A DNA stretch of 11,214 nt from assembly GCA_026713205.1 (NCBI GenBank), contig JAPOOY010000119.1, positions 1-11,214 of the forward strand. The letters run 5' to 3'. Source of the DNA: Bdellovibrionales bacterium. Its GTDB lineage: Bacteria; Bdellovibrionota; Bdellovibrionia; Bdellovibrionales; UBA1609. Both the position numbers and the translations under genes were made by a program. The notes beneath the pieces were generated by a model, which worked only from the letters and a program-made list of their open reading frames with translations, did not search any database and had not been told where the DNA came from. Shown here one piece after another: positions 1 through 6,839 of this stretch; positions within the stretch are counted from its first letter, which is position 1; the number at the start of each line of letters is the position of its first letter.

Positions 1-198
1 GATCGTGTTTGAAAATTCAGGTTATTTAACAAATAACCGTTGCCATTTTCAGAAAGTCTCTCTATTTTTTCAGGCAGGCCATCCTGGCCTGCGATAATTC
101 TGCCATCCTGGCAGAAAGCATTCAAAAATAGAGAGACTTTCTGAAAATGGCAACGGTTATTTGTTAAATAACCTGAATTTTCAAACACGATCAGTATA
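1..198. repeat. Perfect 69-bp inverted repeat with twin apical hairpins (repeat-family member A)
   Basis: Positions 1-69 and 124-192 are exact reverse complements. Each arm begins, from the outside, with GATCGTGTTTGAAAATTCAG and contains its own small hairpin GGTTATTT-AAC-AAATAACC (20-38 on the left). The 54-nt loop (70-123) holds two further hairpins, GCAGGCCA-TCC-TGGCCTGC (74-92) and TTCTGCCA-TCC-TGGCAGAA (98-116), which share the core CCATCCTGG. Outside the right arm the sequence runs into GTATA (194-198), as in other family members. The left arm starts at base 1, so the repeat may extend beyond the window. Both ends are of the GATCGTG type, so this copy is a symmetric inverted dimer of one element end. 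Confidence 0.92.
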
Positions 199-225
199 TC
201 ATAGGGTATGTCGCTTTATTCTAAA

Positions 226-260
226 TTTGATTCATGAAAATTCAAACCGGAAGAGTATAA
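226..260. repeat. Solo CCGG-type end of the repeat family
   Basis: Reading outward, the segment ends TTCAAACCGG-AAGAGTATAA. Its complement TTATACTCTTCCGGTTTGAA matches the CCGG-type terminus of the copies at 7154-7247 and 11035-11214. No matching internal sequence is seen to its left other than the palindrome at 1-198, so it is either a fragment or the right end of a composite 1-260 element. Confidence 0.6.
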
Positions 261-264
261 AGGG

Positions 265-340
265 TTCAAAAGTGAGTTCGGTTTTAACACAAATGCGGCG
301 GGAAGTCGCTCTGTGACAAAACGCCTGTCTGGATTTTTTA
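265..340 (-). repeat. Decayed copy of the 59-nt repeat core, reverse orientation
   Basis: Read on the minus strand, positions 332-274 align without gaps to the 59-nt core of the 2337-2563 element with 49 of 59 identical bases (counted by eye). The palindromic arms have largely decayed; about 6 bp of pairing remains between 268-273 and 333-338. The hairpin at the centre of the core can still form. The copy lies outside the element end at 226-260, so it is a remnant of a rearranged or partly deleted element. Confidence 0.7.
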
Positions 341-345
341 AGCAC

Positions 346-483
346 ATGAAAGGACAGATACTCTTTCAAATGGGAAAAAACTCAACTGAAAAAGCATGGA
401 AAGACTGGAAGGCTGTCTTGCGGGAGTTTTTGTTATATGTTATTCCTGCGGAAAGGCGATCTTTTAAAGGGGAAAAGCTGTGA
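346..483 (+). CDS. Small ORF or truncated gene end overlapping aspS start, unknown function
   Basis: An ATG at 346 opens a 45-residue frame beginning [16 protein letters not shown] and ending in a basic tail. Its TGA stop overlaps the aspS GTG start (GTGA), an arrangement typical of translationally coupled genes. The frame stays open upstream to about 238, through the decayed repeat core, with a GTG at 313 as another possible start. No clear Shine-Dalgarno lies before 346. I do not recognise the sequence. It may be the 3' end of a gene whose 5' part was replaced by the repeat block at 1-340, or a small leader gene of aspS. Confidence 0.4.
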   Translation: MKGQILFQMGKNSTEKAWKDWKAVLREFLLYVIPAERRSFKGEKL

Positions 484-2246
484 GCCGGATAGTTAATTGG
501 AGTCGTACTCACCGATGTGGTGAGATTCGTAAATCTCATGAGGGTCAGAAAGTCACTTTAAACGGGTGGGTTCGTGGTTTAAGAAATCATGGCAACCTTT
601 TGTTTGTTGATTTGTGGGACCGAACGGGTATGACACAGGTGGTGTTTGATCCCTCTCATTCCAAGGAGTTGTCCGGTGGAAAGTTCCATTATGATGCGGT
701 CGTAGCGGTTTCAGGAGAAGTGAAAGAGAGACCGGAGGGAATGAAAAATCCAAAAATCGCAACGGGAGATATGGAGGTTTTAATGGATAAAGGCCTCTTG
801 TTTTCAGCTTCCAAAACACCTCCTTTTCGTACAGGAGACAAAGTGAATGAGGATCTGGCCCTTAAGTATAGGTATCTGGATCTTCGGCGAAGAAAAGATT
901 TAAGAGAAAATCTGGAAATTCGCGCCCGTGTTTTAAGGGTGATGCGAACAATGTTGGATCAGGAGGGTTTTTTTGAAATAGAAACCCCTCTTCTCTATAA
1001 GAGCACTCCGGAGGGGGCGCGGGATTATCTGGTGCCTTCCCGTATTCAGAAAGGCCGGTTTTATGCTCTTCCTCAAAGTCCTCAGACTTTAAAGCAGATT
1101 TTAATGGTTTCGGGATGGGATCGTTATTATCAAATAGCTCGTTGTTTTCGGGATGAAGATCTGCGTTCCAACCGTCAGCCGGAGTTTAGTCAGTTGGATA
1201 TGGAAATGAGCTTTGTTAAGGAAGAGGATGTCTTTCGTATTACTGAAAAAATCCTTAAAGCTGTTTGGAAGGAAATTAAAAATGAAACAATAGGGGATAT
1301 TCCCCATTTGTCCTGCCAGGAGGCTTTGGATCGTTTCGGAACGGATAAGCCTGACTTAAGGAATCCCCTGGAACTGAAGACACTTTCTCCTGAAATTATT
1401 CAAAAATCCGATTTGAGAGTTCTGCAATCCGGTTTGGAAGAAGGAAATATTGCAAAAGGACTGTTTGTTCCGCAATTAAAGCTTTCCAGAAGTGAAGCGG
1501 ATCGTTTGCAGGATTTTGTTAAATCCCTTGGAGGGGGGGGAGTCCTATGGATTCAGCAAGCGGAAAAAGGGGAGTGGAAATCCCCGGTTGCAAAAAGTTC
1601 GGCCATCCCTTTAAAGGAACTGTTTCAGGCGGGAGGGGGTAAGGGGCCGGGAGTGTGTTTTTATTCCGTGGGGGAAATTTCCCTGGTCAATAAGATTTTA
1701 TCCTTATTGATGGGGCAATTTGCGGTTCAAATGAAGCTGATTAACGCACAGGAGACCCGTTCCCTTTGGGTGAAAGATTTCCCCTTATTTGAATACAATG
1801 AAGAGCGGAAAAAATGGATTTGTTGTCATCATCCCTTTACCCGCCCGCAAGAGGAGGATATCCCTCTTTTGGAGCAGAAAAACTTTTCTCAGGTAAAAGC
1901 TCGGGCTTATGATTTGGTTTGTAATGGTCAGGAAGTGGCTGGCGGCAGTATTAGAAATCATCAGGTGCAAATGCAGAGAAAAATTCTCTCTCTTCTGGGA
2001 TTGACGGAACAGGAAATGGAAGATCAATTTGGTTTTTTTCTTTCCGCTTTAAGTTATGGCGCTCCCCCCCATGGAGGAATTGCCTGGGGGTTGGATCGTT
2101 TAATTATGCTTCTAACGGGTTCGGACAGCATTCGGGATGTGATTGCTTTTCCTAAATCGGCCGGTGGCTCCTGCCTCATGTCAGAGGCGCCCTCCCTTCC
2201 TGCAGAAGAGGCTCTTACGGAGCTGGGATTGACTGTTTCAGACTGA
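480..2246 (+). CDS. aspS: Aspartyl-tRNA synthetase, predicted non-discriminating type
   Basis: This cytoplasmic class IIb synthetase charges tRNA(Asp) with aspartate. At 588 residues it has the usual bacterial length. An OB-fold anticodon-binding domain (about 1-105) is followed by the catalytic core with [13 protein letters not shown] (176-188), the motif 2 loop [14 protein letters not shown] (223-236) and motif 3 GLDR (537-540). The bacterial GAD insertion lies at roughly 285-420. Start GTG 480 is supported by AAAGGGG about seven bases upstream and by an N-terminus that leads directly into the conserved RTH..GE motif. In the anticodon domain, His37 (RNHG) and Gly87 (RPEGM) occupy the positions that in characterised enzymes mark non-discriminating AspRS, which also makes Asp-tRNA(Asn) for amidation by GatCAB. 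The family assignment is certain; the specificity call is inference from alignment by memory. Confidence 0.98.
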   Translation: MSRIVNWSRTHRCGEIRKSHEGQKVTLNGWVRGLRNHGNLLFVDLWDRTGMTQVVFDPSHSKELSGGKFHYDAVVAVSGEVKERPEGMKNPKIATGDMEVLMDKGLLFSASKTPPFRTGDKVNEDLALKYRYLDLRRRKDLRENLEIRARVLRVMRTMLDQEGFFEIETPLLYKSTPEGARDYLVPSRIQKGRFYALPQSPQTLKQILMVSGWDRYYQIARCFRDEDLRSNRQPEFSQLDMEMSFVKEEDVFRITEKILKAVWKEIKNETIGDIPHLSCQEALDRFGTDKPDLRNPLELKTLSPEIIQKSDLRVLQSGLEEGNIAKGLFVPQLKLSRSEADRLQDFVKSLGGGGVLWIQQAEKGEWKSPVAKSSAIPLKELFQAGGGKGPGVCFYSVGEISLVNKILSLLMGQFAVQMKLINAQETRSLWVKDFPLFEYNEERKKWICCHHPFTRPQEEDIPLLEQKNFSQVKARAYDLVCNGQEVAGGSIRNHQVQMQRKILSLLGLTEQEMEDQFGFFLSALSYGAPPHGGIAWGLDRLIMLLTGSDSIRDVIAFPKSAGGSCLMSEAPSLPAEEALTELGLTVSD

Positions 2247-2256
2247 AACAATTTTC
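2234..2256 (+). terminator. Possible weak terminator overlapping the aspS stop
   Basis: TGTTTCAG-A-CTGAAACA (2234-2250) is a perfect palindrome that includes the aspS TGA stop and is followed by ATTTTC. The stem is AT-rich and the T-run is short, so termination would be weak. The much stronger hairpin of the repeat at 2337-2563 lies just downstream and could serve instead. Confidence 0.35.
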
Positions 2257-2336
2257 TTTGGAAATATTTTAAAAATTAGAGTCTTCCCAGTGCTTCAAGA
2301 TAAACTGATATTTCAGGGTTTAAACTTCCGTTGTTC

Positions 2337-2563
2337 TTATATTGGTTCAGTTTGAGTTTTTCGGTTTTTCAGAGGAAAGAAAGATTACACCCTCCATTAA
2401 GGGAAGAAAGGGGGCAAAAGTTCAAACATGCGTTTTGCCACAGAGCGGCTTACAGCCGCATCTGTGTCAAAGCCGAACTCACTTTTGCCCCCTTTCTTCC
2501 CTTAATGGAGGGCTAACTTTATGTAAATGGAAAACCGCAAAACCCAAACCGGATTGGTGTATA
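2337..2563. repeat. Full-length palindromic repeat element (copy C)
   Basis: The outer ends are imperfect inverted repeats: TTATATTGGTTCAGTTTGAG on the left, and on the right the complement of TATACACCAATCCGGTTTGG. Inside, 2390-2421 and 2481-2512 form a perfect 32-bp inverted repeat (the left arm begins CCCTCCATTAAGGGAAG). It encloses a 59-nt core at 2422-2480. The core folds further into CACAGA-GCGGCT-TAC-AGCCGC-A-TCTGTG with flanking GTTTTG/CAAAGC pairing. The whole element fills the gap between aspS and the next gene and contains no convincing gene. Short frames reading through it are by-products of the palindrome. It could act as a bidirectional terminator or be transcribed as a structured RNA. 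Confidence 0.9.
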
Positions 2564-2639
2564 TTTTTCTACCGGAAAAAATTATACGAGTTAAGCTCAT
2601 AAACATGGTGAAAGAAAGGCCCGTTTAGCCCTGAGCTGT

Positions 2640-2819
2640 GTCTTTTAATTTTGTTCATTTCCAAGGAATATTTTGCTGTGGGAGAGGGATAAATCAGCCG
2701 ATAAAGTTTAATGGAGTGTGATCTATCAGGATTTGATTTTGAATGATGGAAAAGGTGTTTTGATAAAAGATTCATACTCTCATGAGGGAGTTCATCTGTA
2801 CATTGAGGAAAATCCTTAA
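2640..2819 (+). pseudogene. Possible decayed ORF, unknown
   Basis: One frame reads FPRNILLWERDKSADKV, then a TAA, then continues as WSVIYQDLILNDGKGVLIKD and on to a TAA at 2817. The composition looks protein-like on both sides of the internal stop, and the distal part has a GTG at 2718 (33 codons). It ends 24 bases before the next gene's preferred start. I do not recognise it. Because it is short, interrupted and lacks a clear ribosome binding site, I treat it as a possible gene remnant; chance is a real alternative. Apart from this and the repeat element I see nothing in 2247-2837. Confidence 0.22.
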
Positions 2820-2843
2820 ATTTTAAACTGAAGGAATATGAAG

Positions 2844-4115
2844 ATGATTTTAAAGAAAATGCGGCGGAGACAAGTAAATTTCTCATTAGGAAAGTTATTT
2901 CGTTACAGTTGTGTTTGTCTCTGTTTGTTTGTTCATTTCTTAGGATATTCTGGAACTGACCCAGAGTTAGATATGTTTAGTGATCCATTGCCTGATGAAA
3001 CGGAGCTTGGGAGTTGTAAGGAGGCGAAAATGTCTGCGGTGTCTGCTTGTTCCACGGGTGAAGTGATGGGAACTGTGGGAACTGCCATGCTGCCTATGGT
3101 TTCAGCCGCTTCGGCAATGGGTGAAGATGATACCAGTGAAGTGGTTGAAACACAGGGACAGGCCACACAGGCTGTGGGGGCCGTTAATGTGGGGGTGGGC
3201 GCGTATTGTTTAAAAAAAGTCACCAGTTGTGTGAGCACTTGTACAGAAGTGAGTGCGGCCTGCAAACAGTGTGATGATGTAAAGAAGGCAGCAACAGCAT
3301 TAGCGCCGGCGCCTGAATGTCCTCCTACTCCGGGCGCCGATTCGGTGACTTACGATCCAGCGGATTGTGATCTTGCTGAAGCGGCAATTACAGCTTGTGA
3401 AGAATTAAAGCAATCTGCCATAGCCGCCCTGGCACAAGGAGGGATTTTGGGTCTTGTGGGAGAAATGATGAAAAGAGCCGGTAAAGATATGAAGGATTCC
3501 ACAGAAATTACAGGCCCCCCACCTCAACAACCTCCTAAAGCCCCTTCGTCGTCGGATAACAATTCCCCTTTAAGTGTAGGTGTGGCGCCGCTTCATGCCA
3601 ATCAAGGGCCGGGTCAGTTTGCTCCGATAAAAACCACTCCGGGACAGCCGCAGGGGGGCGCTGCTCCACCGGAAGATCCCTTTATCAGTGAAGAAGAAGA
3701 AAAAAAACCTGCTCTTACTCCTTTATCGTCAAATAGTGGTTCCGGTTCTCTGGCAGGAACATCTTCCGGTAGTCCTGGAGGAGGAGGGGCTCCTGGTGGC
3801 CCTCCTTCCGGTGAAGGTGATAAAGATGGCAATGGAAAGAAACCTTTAAGCAGTCAGTATGGGGGAGCTGGAGGAGAGGGTTTTCTTTCCGGAAGATCCT
3901 CCCGAAGAGGTGGCAGTGGCAGCAGTTCTCGTAGCGGCAGAGGGTATCCGTCGGGCAGTGGAAAAAAGAAATCCGGCCAGGATCTAGCAAAAAAAGACAA
4001 ACTCAGAGCTAAGAGAAGCATCTCTCAGACAAAATCCCGTCATCAGAGTATTTTTGAAATCATGAGTGATCTCATTCAAAGTTTTTGCCGCGAAGGGCAA
4101 CCGGTTTGCGAATAA
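2844..4115 (+). CDS. Exported Cys-rich protein with Gly/Ser/Pro-rich tail, unknown function
   Basis: Two ATGs are available, at 2838 and 2844. AAGGA (2831-2835) lies only 2 bases before the first and 8 before the second, so 2844 is preferred (423 residues; numbering below counts from 2838). A basic N-terminus and the hydrophobic stretch VCLCLFVHFLGYSG (26-39) form a signal peptide. The mature part has an Ala-rich, probably helical region (about 58-220) with ten cysteines, among them C124, C131, C135, C142 and C145. A low-complexity Pro/Gly/Ser stretch (about 227-380) follows, then a basic segment and a helical C-terminus with two more cysteines (417, 424). Twelve mature cysteines suggest disulfide bonding in the periplasm or at the surface. 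The first half could be an assembly or adhesion domain and the tail a flexible linker, but no known family is recognised. It appears monocistronic, with repeat elements on both sides. Confidence 0.85.
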   Translation: MILKKMRRRQVNFSLGKLFRYSCVCLCLFVHFLGYSGTDPELDMFSDPLPDETELGSCKEAKMSAVSACSTGEVMGTVGTAMLPMVSAASAMGEDDTSEVVETQGQATQAVGAVNVGVGAYCLKKVTSCVSTCTEVSAACKQCDDVKKAATALAPAPECPPTPGADSVTYDPADCDLAEAAITACEELKQSAIAALAQGGILGLVGEMMKRAGKDMKDSTEITGPPPQQPPKAPSSSDNNSPLSVGVAPLHANQGPGQFAPIKTTPGQPQGGAAPPEDPFISEEEEKKPALTPLSSNSGSGSLAGTSSGSPGGGGAPGGPPSGEGDKDGNGKKPLSSQYGGAGGEGFLSGRSSRRGGSGSSSRSGRGYPSGSGKKKSGQDLAKKDKLRAKRSISQTKSRHQSIFEIMSDLIQSFCREGQPVCE

Positions 4116-4145
4116 TCTTTCCTTAATCGCCGTAATTTCCAATTC

Positions 4146-4274
4146 TTATATCGATTTGGTTTAAGTTTTGCGGTTTCCGCTTACATAAAATTAGCCCTTT
4201 CTTTTCTTAAGGGAGAGTGTAATCCTTCTTTCATCTGAAAAATCTCAAAATTCAAGCCGGAGCAGCATAGTATA
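4146..4274. repeat. Core-less repeat element (copy D)
   Basis: Reverse-complemented, this segment aligns with the outer parts of the 2337-2563 element: TTATATCGATTTGGTTTAAG on one end and the complement of CTGCTCCGGCTTGAATTTTG on the other. The TTTCATCTGAAAAA and TTACATAAAATTAGCCC segments also align. The 59-nt core and one palindromic arm are absent. The remaining arm, about CCCTTTCTTTTCTTAAGGG, joins directly to the distal flank at a GGG. This is what a deletion across a GGG microhomology in a C-like element would leave. Confidence 0.8.
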
Positions 4275-4284
4275 TGGCTATAAT

Positions 4285-4299
4285 GTGAAAAATTTTCAC
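4285..4299. promoter_or_regulatory. 15-nt palindrome upstream of the sigma-like gene
   Basis: GTGAAAA-A-TTTTCAC is a perfect dyad about 180 bases before the sigma-like gene. It could be an operator, but AT-rich dyads are common by chance here. A TATAAT at 4373-4378 further down is a possible -10 box without a convincing -35. The rest of 4300-4478 is AT-rich with no other recognised feature. Confidence 0.25.
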
Positions 4300-4478
4300 T
4301 GTTTTTAGTCTATTTGTGTTTTTGATATATAAGACTTGCAGTTTTTAAATTTATTTGTATATTAAAATTTTTTATAATCTCTATTTCGTCAACAAATTTC
4401 TTTATGAGGAGAAGTTTGTAACATTGATGGTTGTTAGGGCGCTGAAGGGGATTGTAATTTTTATGACAGTTGGTATTA

Positions 4479-5453
4479 ATGAGATTCTTTTTGGTTCTGT
4501 TTCTTTTTTCTCCCATTAAATCCCTATCTGAATCTGATCCTTGTTCAGAAGCGTTTTCATCCTCTTCTTTAAGTCATGAGAAATACAGTTCACCGGTTTT
4601 GAAAAATGCAATGAACAGTATGGACTATAACAAAATTATTGCTGATTACCGCAGGCTTTCCAGGGCAGATGAAAGGACTTTATTTGAAGTTTATAACAAT
4701 GGGAATAAAAAAGATAGAGAAAGAGCTTTTCAGATTTTATTTTTATCCAATGTATATATGGTTTCTTATGTAGCAGGCAAATTTATGTGGAAGGCGGACT
4801 ATGCTGAATTACTGCAACAAGGCATGTTAGTTCTTTTTGATGTCATTCCAAAATTTGACAACACAGGAGAGTTTAGACATGTTAGATTTTCCGTTTATTT
4901 ACATAGAGCAATTTCTTCTCGGTTACAGAGGTATATAGATCGATATCTTATTCCTATTCCTATGGTATGGAGCAACAACAAAAGTGCGATCTATCAAGCC
5001 TTCAAAGTAAGAAAGCACAATGGTAATTTTAATCCTAATTCCTCTGACTGGCTTCAAGAATTTTCTGAAGAAAATCCACAACATTCCATTGAAAATATCA
5101 GGGCAGTAGCTCAGTATGTGTCACCACCAGCATTTTTAGGATATGATTCTCCCGCAAATAGCAGGGGCGAGGGTCTTATATTGGCGGAAGTGTTGCCGGA
5201 CAAAAAGATAAGAGGAGAAGAAGCAATAATAAACAAAATAGATTTTCAAAGAATTCGTGAGTGGGTTAAAGAGAGATTTCCTGATGAAATAGATCAAGCT
5301 ATTATAGAAGACAGGTTTTTTTCAGATGAACCGCAATCTAATACAGTTTTGGGAGATAGATTTTCTATAACGAAAGAGGCAATAAGAAAAAGATATAATA
5401 AAATAGTAGGACAGCTTCAGGAGCAGTTTGGAGAACAGTTTACAGGAAAATGA
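4479..5453 (+). CDS. Sigma-70-family-like protein with an N-terminal signal-peptide-like segment
   Basis: The frame opens at a TTG (4470), but the ATG at 4479 is the better start (324 residues; numbering below counts from 4470). Residues 82-160 resemble sigma region 2: AFQILFLSNVYMVSYVAGKF aligns with the region 2.1 helix, ADYAELLQQGMLVLFDVIPKFD with the core-binding region 2.2, and FRHVRFSVYLHRAISSRLQRYI with regions 2.3-2.4. Residues 204-245 resemble region 3, and 258-318 resemble region 4 with a helix-turn-helix at about 290-316 (ending ITKEAIRKRYNKIVGQL). The N-terminus from the ATG, MRFFLVLFLFSPIKSLSESD, looks like a signal peptide, which is unexpected for an RNA polymerase subunit. ATG 4611 would give a cytoplasmic protein that keeps all sigma regions, but it also lacks a clear ribosome binding site. 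A divergent sigma factor is likely; a non-transcriptional exported role cannot be excluded. Confidence 0.8.
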   Translation: MRFFLVLFLFSPIKSLSESDPCSEAFSSSSLSHEKYSSPVLKNAMNSMDYNKIIADYRRLSRADERTLFEVYNNGNKKDRERAFQILFLSNVYMVSYVAGKFMWKADYAELLQQGMLVLFDVIPKFDNTGEFRHVRFSVYLHRAISSRLQRYIDRYLIPIPMVWSNNKSAIYQAFKVRKHNGNFNPNSSDWLQEFSEENPQHSIENIRAVAQYVSPPAFLGYDSPANSRGEGLILAEVLPDKKIRGEEAIINKIDFQRIREWVKERFPDEIDQAIIEDRFFSDEPQSNTVLGDRFSITKEAIRKRYNKIVGQLQEQFGEQFTGK

Positions 5454-5536
5454 AAAGAGTGTTTTTCTATACCAGTTACGATGGATTTAATCTGTTGGCT
5501 TAATTTGTAGTTAATGTCTTGAAATTTCACCTTTCT
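5454..5536. other. Convergent intergenic region
   Basis: This 83-bp gap separates two convergent genes. On the minus strand, CACCTT and AAGGTG (5528-5551) flank the radical SAM stop codon and could pair into a short stem with a 12-nt loop, but no T-run follows. No strong terminator is visible for either gene. Confidence 0.3.
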
Positions 5537-6697
5537 TTATTCAATAAGGTGTTTATATTTTTTATCAATATATTTAACCTGTCTGAGATCAAGAGGATCC
5601 GTGCATCTGAATTTTTTGCAAATAACAGGTTCTTTAGGTGGTTCAAAATTATCATCTATGGAATAAATATTTCCTAAGGCTCCACCCTGAAAACAATTTG
5701 CAATAAAAATATCCCCATTGGGAGCAATTTTTAAAAGCCGAACCCCTGCATAGCATGTCCATCCGGTGAATTTTGTTTTTCCTTGATAGTTCAGATCGTT
5801 ATAGTAGTACTCCTCCTGTGCAATATCTCCATTATCTTTTTCTATAAATCCAATGAGCCATTTACGATTAGGGTTTATTTTTTTATAAAATTTCTCCATT
5901 GTTTTACGATCTTCTTCAGAATACCATTTTTGCTCTCTTTGAATTAATTCCTCTTTTTGACTGATATTATCCTGATTGGGAGCAACTTTTGTATTTTGAC
6001 TGATTGGGCTTGTGTCCGGTCTCTCCTTCCATTTATAAAATCCTTTTTTTGTTTTAACCTTATGACGATCTACAAAGTTTTCCTTTTGGGGGCGAATAAC
6101 CCTATATTCCACCTTTTGAAAATGGGAGGACAGCCTGTGAGACAAGTCGTTGATTTCTTTTGAAAAGCCGGGCACCACCATAAAACGCAAAATAAATGTT
6201 TTAGGGCGAATCTTCCCCGGTCCCCATCCTTTTTTTTCAGCAGGAATATTTCGGTTCCATTCCATTCTCCATTTTTCCAGAGCCAGGGCTTTTTCCGCAT
6301 ATTGATCCAACTGCTTGGATATATGTTCAAAATGAAGGCTTAATACAATATTATCCACTAACTCATACATCTGAAAAAGATAATCAAGAGACCGACTCCC
6401 GTTTGTACACACGGACACATCACCTTTTTTATCCTGTAGATATTTACAAAGCTTTAAAAAATCAGGGTTAATGGTAGGCTCTCCACCCGTTAAACTCCAA
6501 TGTATTTTTGTTCCATAAATTTGTGTGATTTTATCAACAAATATTTTCATTTTCTCAAAAGGAACATGAGACGAGTAATTGTCATGGATAAAATCCGCAC
6601 AGTAACTACAGGAGAAATTGCATCGTTTCCCCACATACCAATCTATGGTCATCATGTTTTGATCATGCTTGTATTTTGTAGCTACTAAACGACTCAT
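5537..6697 (-). CDS. Radical SAM enzyme with C-terminal auxiliary-cluster (Twitch/SPASM-like) domain
   Basis: The 386-residue protein carries the radical SAM motif CNFSCSYC (Cys26, 30, 33), which ligates the [4Fe-4S] cluster that cleaves S-adenosylmethionine. LTGGEPT (69-75) matches the SAM-binding GGE motif. The C-terminal part contains GWTCYAG (Cys315), NGDIFIANC (Cys335) and Cys360/Cys365. Four cysteines around NGD and LGNIY segments are the pattern of an auxiliary Fe-S cluster in peptide- and protein-modifying radical SAM enzymes. Between them (about 200-310) is a charged, variable linker. The ATG at 6697 is preceded by AGGG at a spacing of 6. The gene stands alone, converging with the sigma-like gene. 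No precursor-peptide gene is visible beside it, so the substrate is unknown. Family assignment is firm; function is open. Confidence 0.95.
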   Translation of the reverse strand: MSRLVATKYKHDQNMMTIDWYVGKRCNFSCSYCADFIHDNYSSHVPFEKMKIFVDKITQIYGTKIHWSLTGGEPTINPDFLKLCKYLQDKKGDVSVCTNGSRSLDYLFQMYELVDNIVLSLHFEHISKQLDQYAEKALALEKWRMEWNRNIPAEKKGWGPGKIRPKTFILRFMVVPGFSKEINDLSHRLSSHFQKVEYRVIRPQKENFVDRHKVKTKKGFYKWKERPDTSPISQNTKVAPNQDNISQKEELIQREQKWYSEEDRKTMEKFYKKINPNRKWLIGFIEKDNGDIAQEEYYYNDLNYQGKTKFTGWTCYAGVRLLKIAPNGDIFIANCFQGGALGNIYSIDDNFEPPKEPVICKKFRCTDPLDLRQVKYIDKKYKHLIE

Positions 6698-6839
6698 AGG
6701 GCACCCTGTTTAAGATATAAATATTTTCATTTTTCTGCTATTAGCGCTTTCCTGAATTTAAAGAAACTTTCTCTTCATTTCCTCATCATCCTTTCTAAAT
6801 ACAGAAATAGAAGAGACCACATCATCTTCTTTATATTAT

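Noticed and set aside
1..192. CRISPR or tandem repeat array
   Set aside because: The repeats are inverted, not direct, and no regularly spaced units with unique spacers exist.
2422..2480. tRNA or integron attC site in the conserved core
   Set aside because: There is no cloverleaf with TTC-type loop and CCA end, and no paired RYYYAAC/GTTRRRY boxes. The fold is a simple long hairpin.
2331..2602. Two short plus-strand ORFs across the repeat at 2337-2563
   Set aside because: They read through palindromic arms and the conserved core, have no ribosome binding site and no protein-like composition. They are by-products of the repeat.
2569..2886. 105-codon minus-strand ORF before the Cys-rich protein
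   Set aside because: It overlaps the start and signal peptide of the real gene, has no ribosome binding site I can see, and its composition looks random.
3614..3990. Minus-strand ORFs opposite the Gly/Ser/Pro-rich tail
   Set aside because: Low-complexity, GC-richer coding sequence opens antisense frames by chance. The plus-strand gene explains the region.
4463..4519. 18-codon ORF starting at ATG 4463 before the sigma-like gene
   Set aside because: It overlaps the sigma-like start in another frame; GAAGGGG lies 12 bases upstream, too far to be convincing, and the peptide has no recognisable feature.
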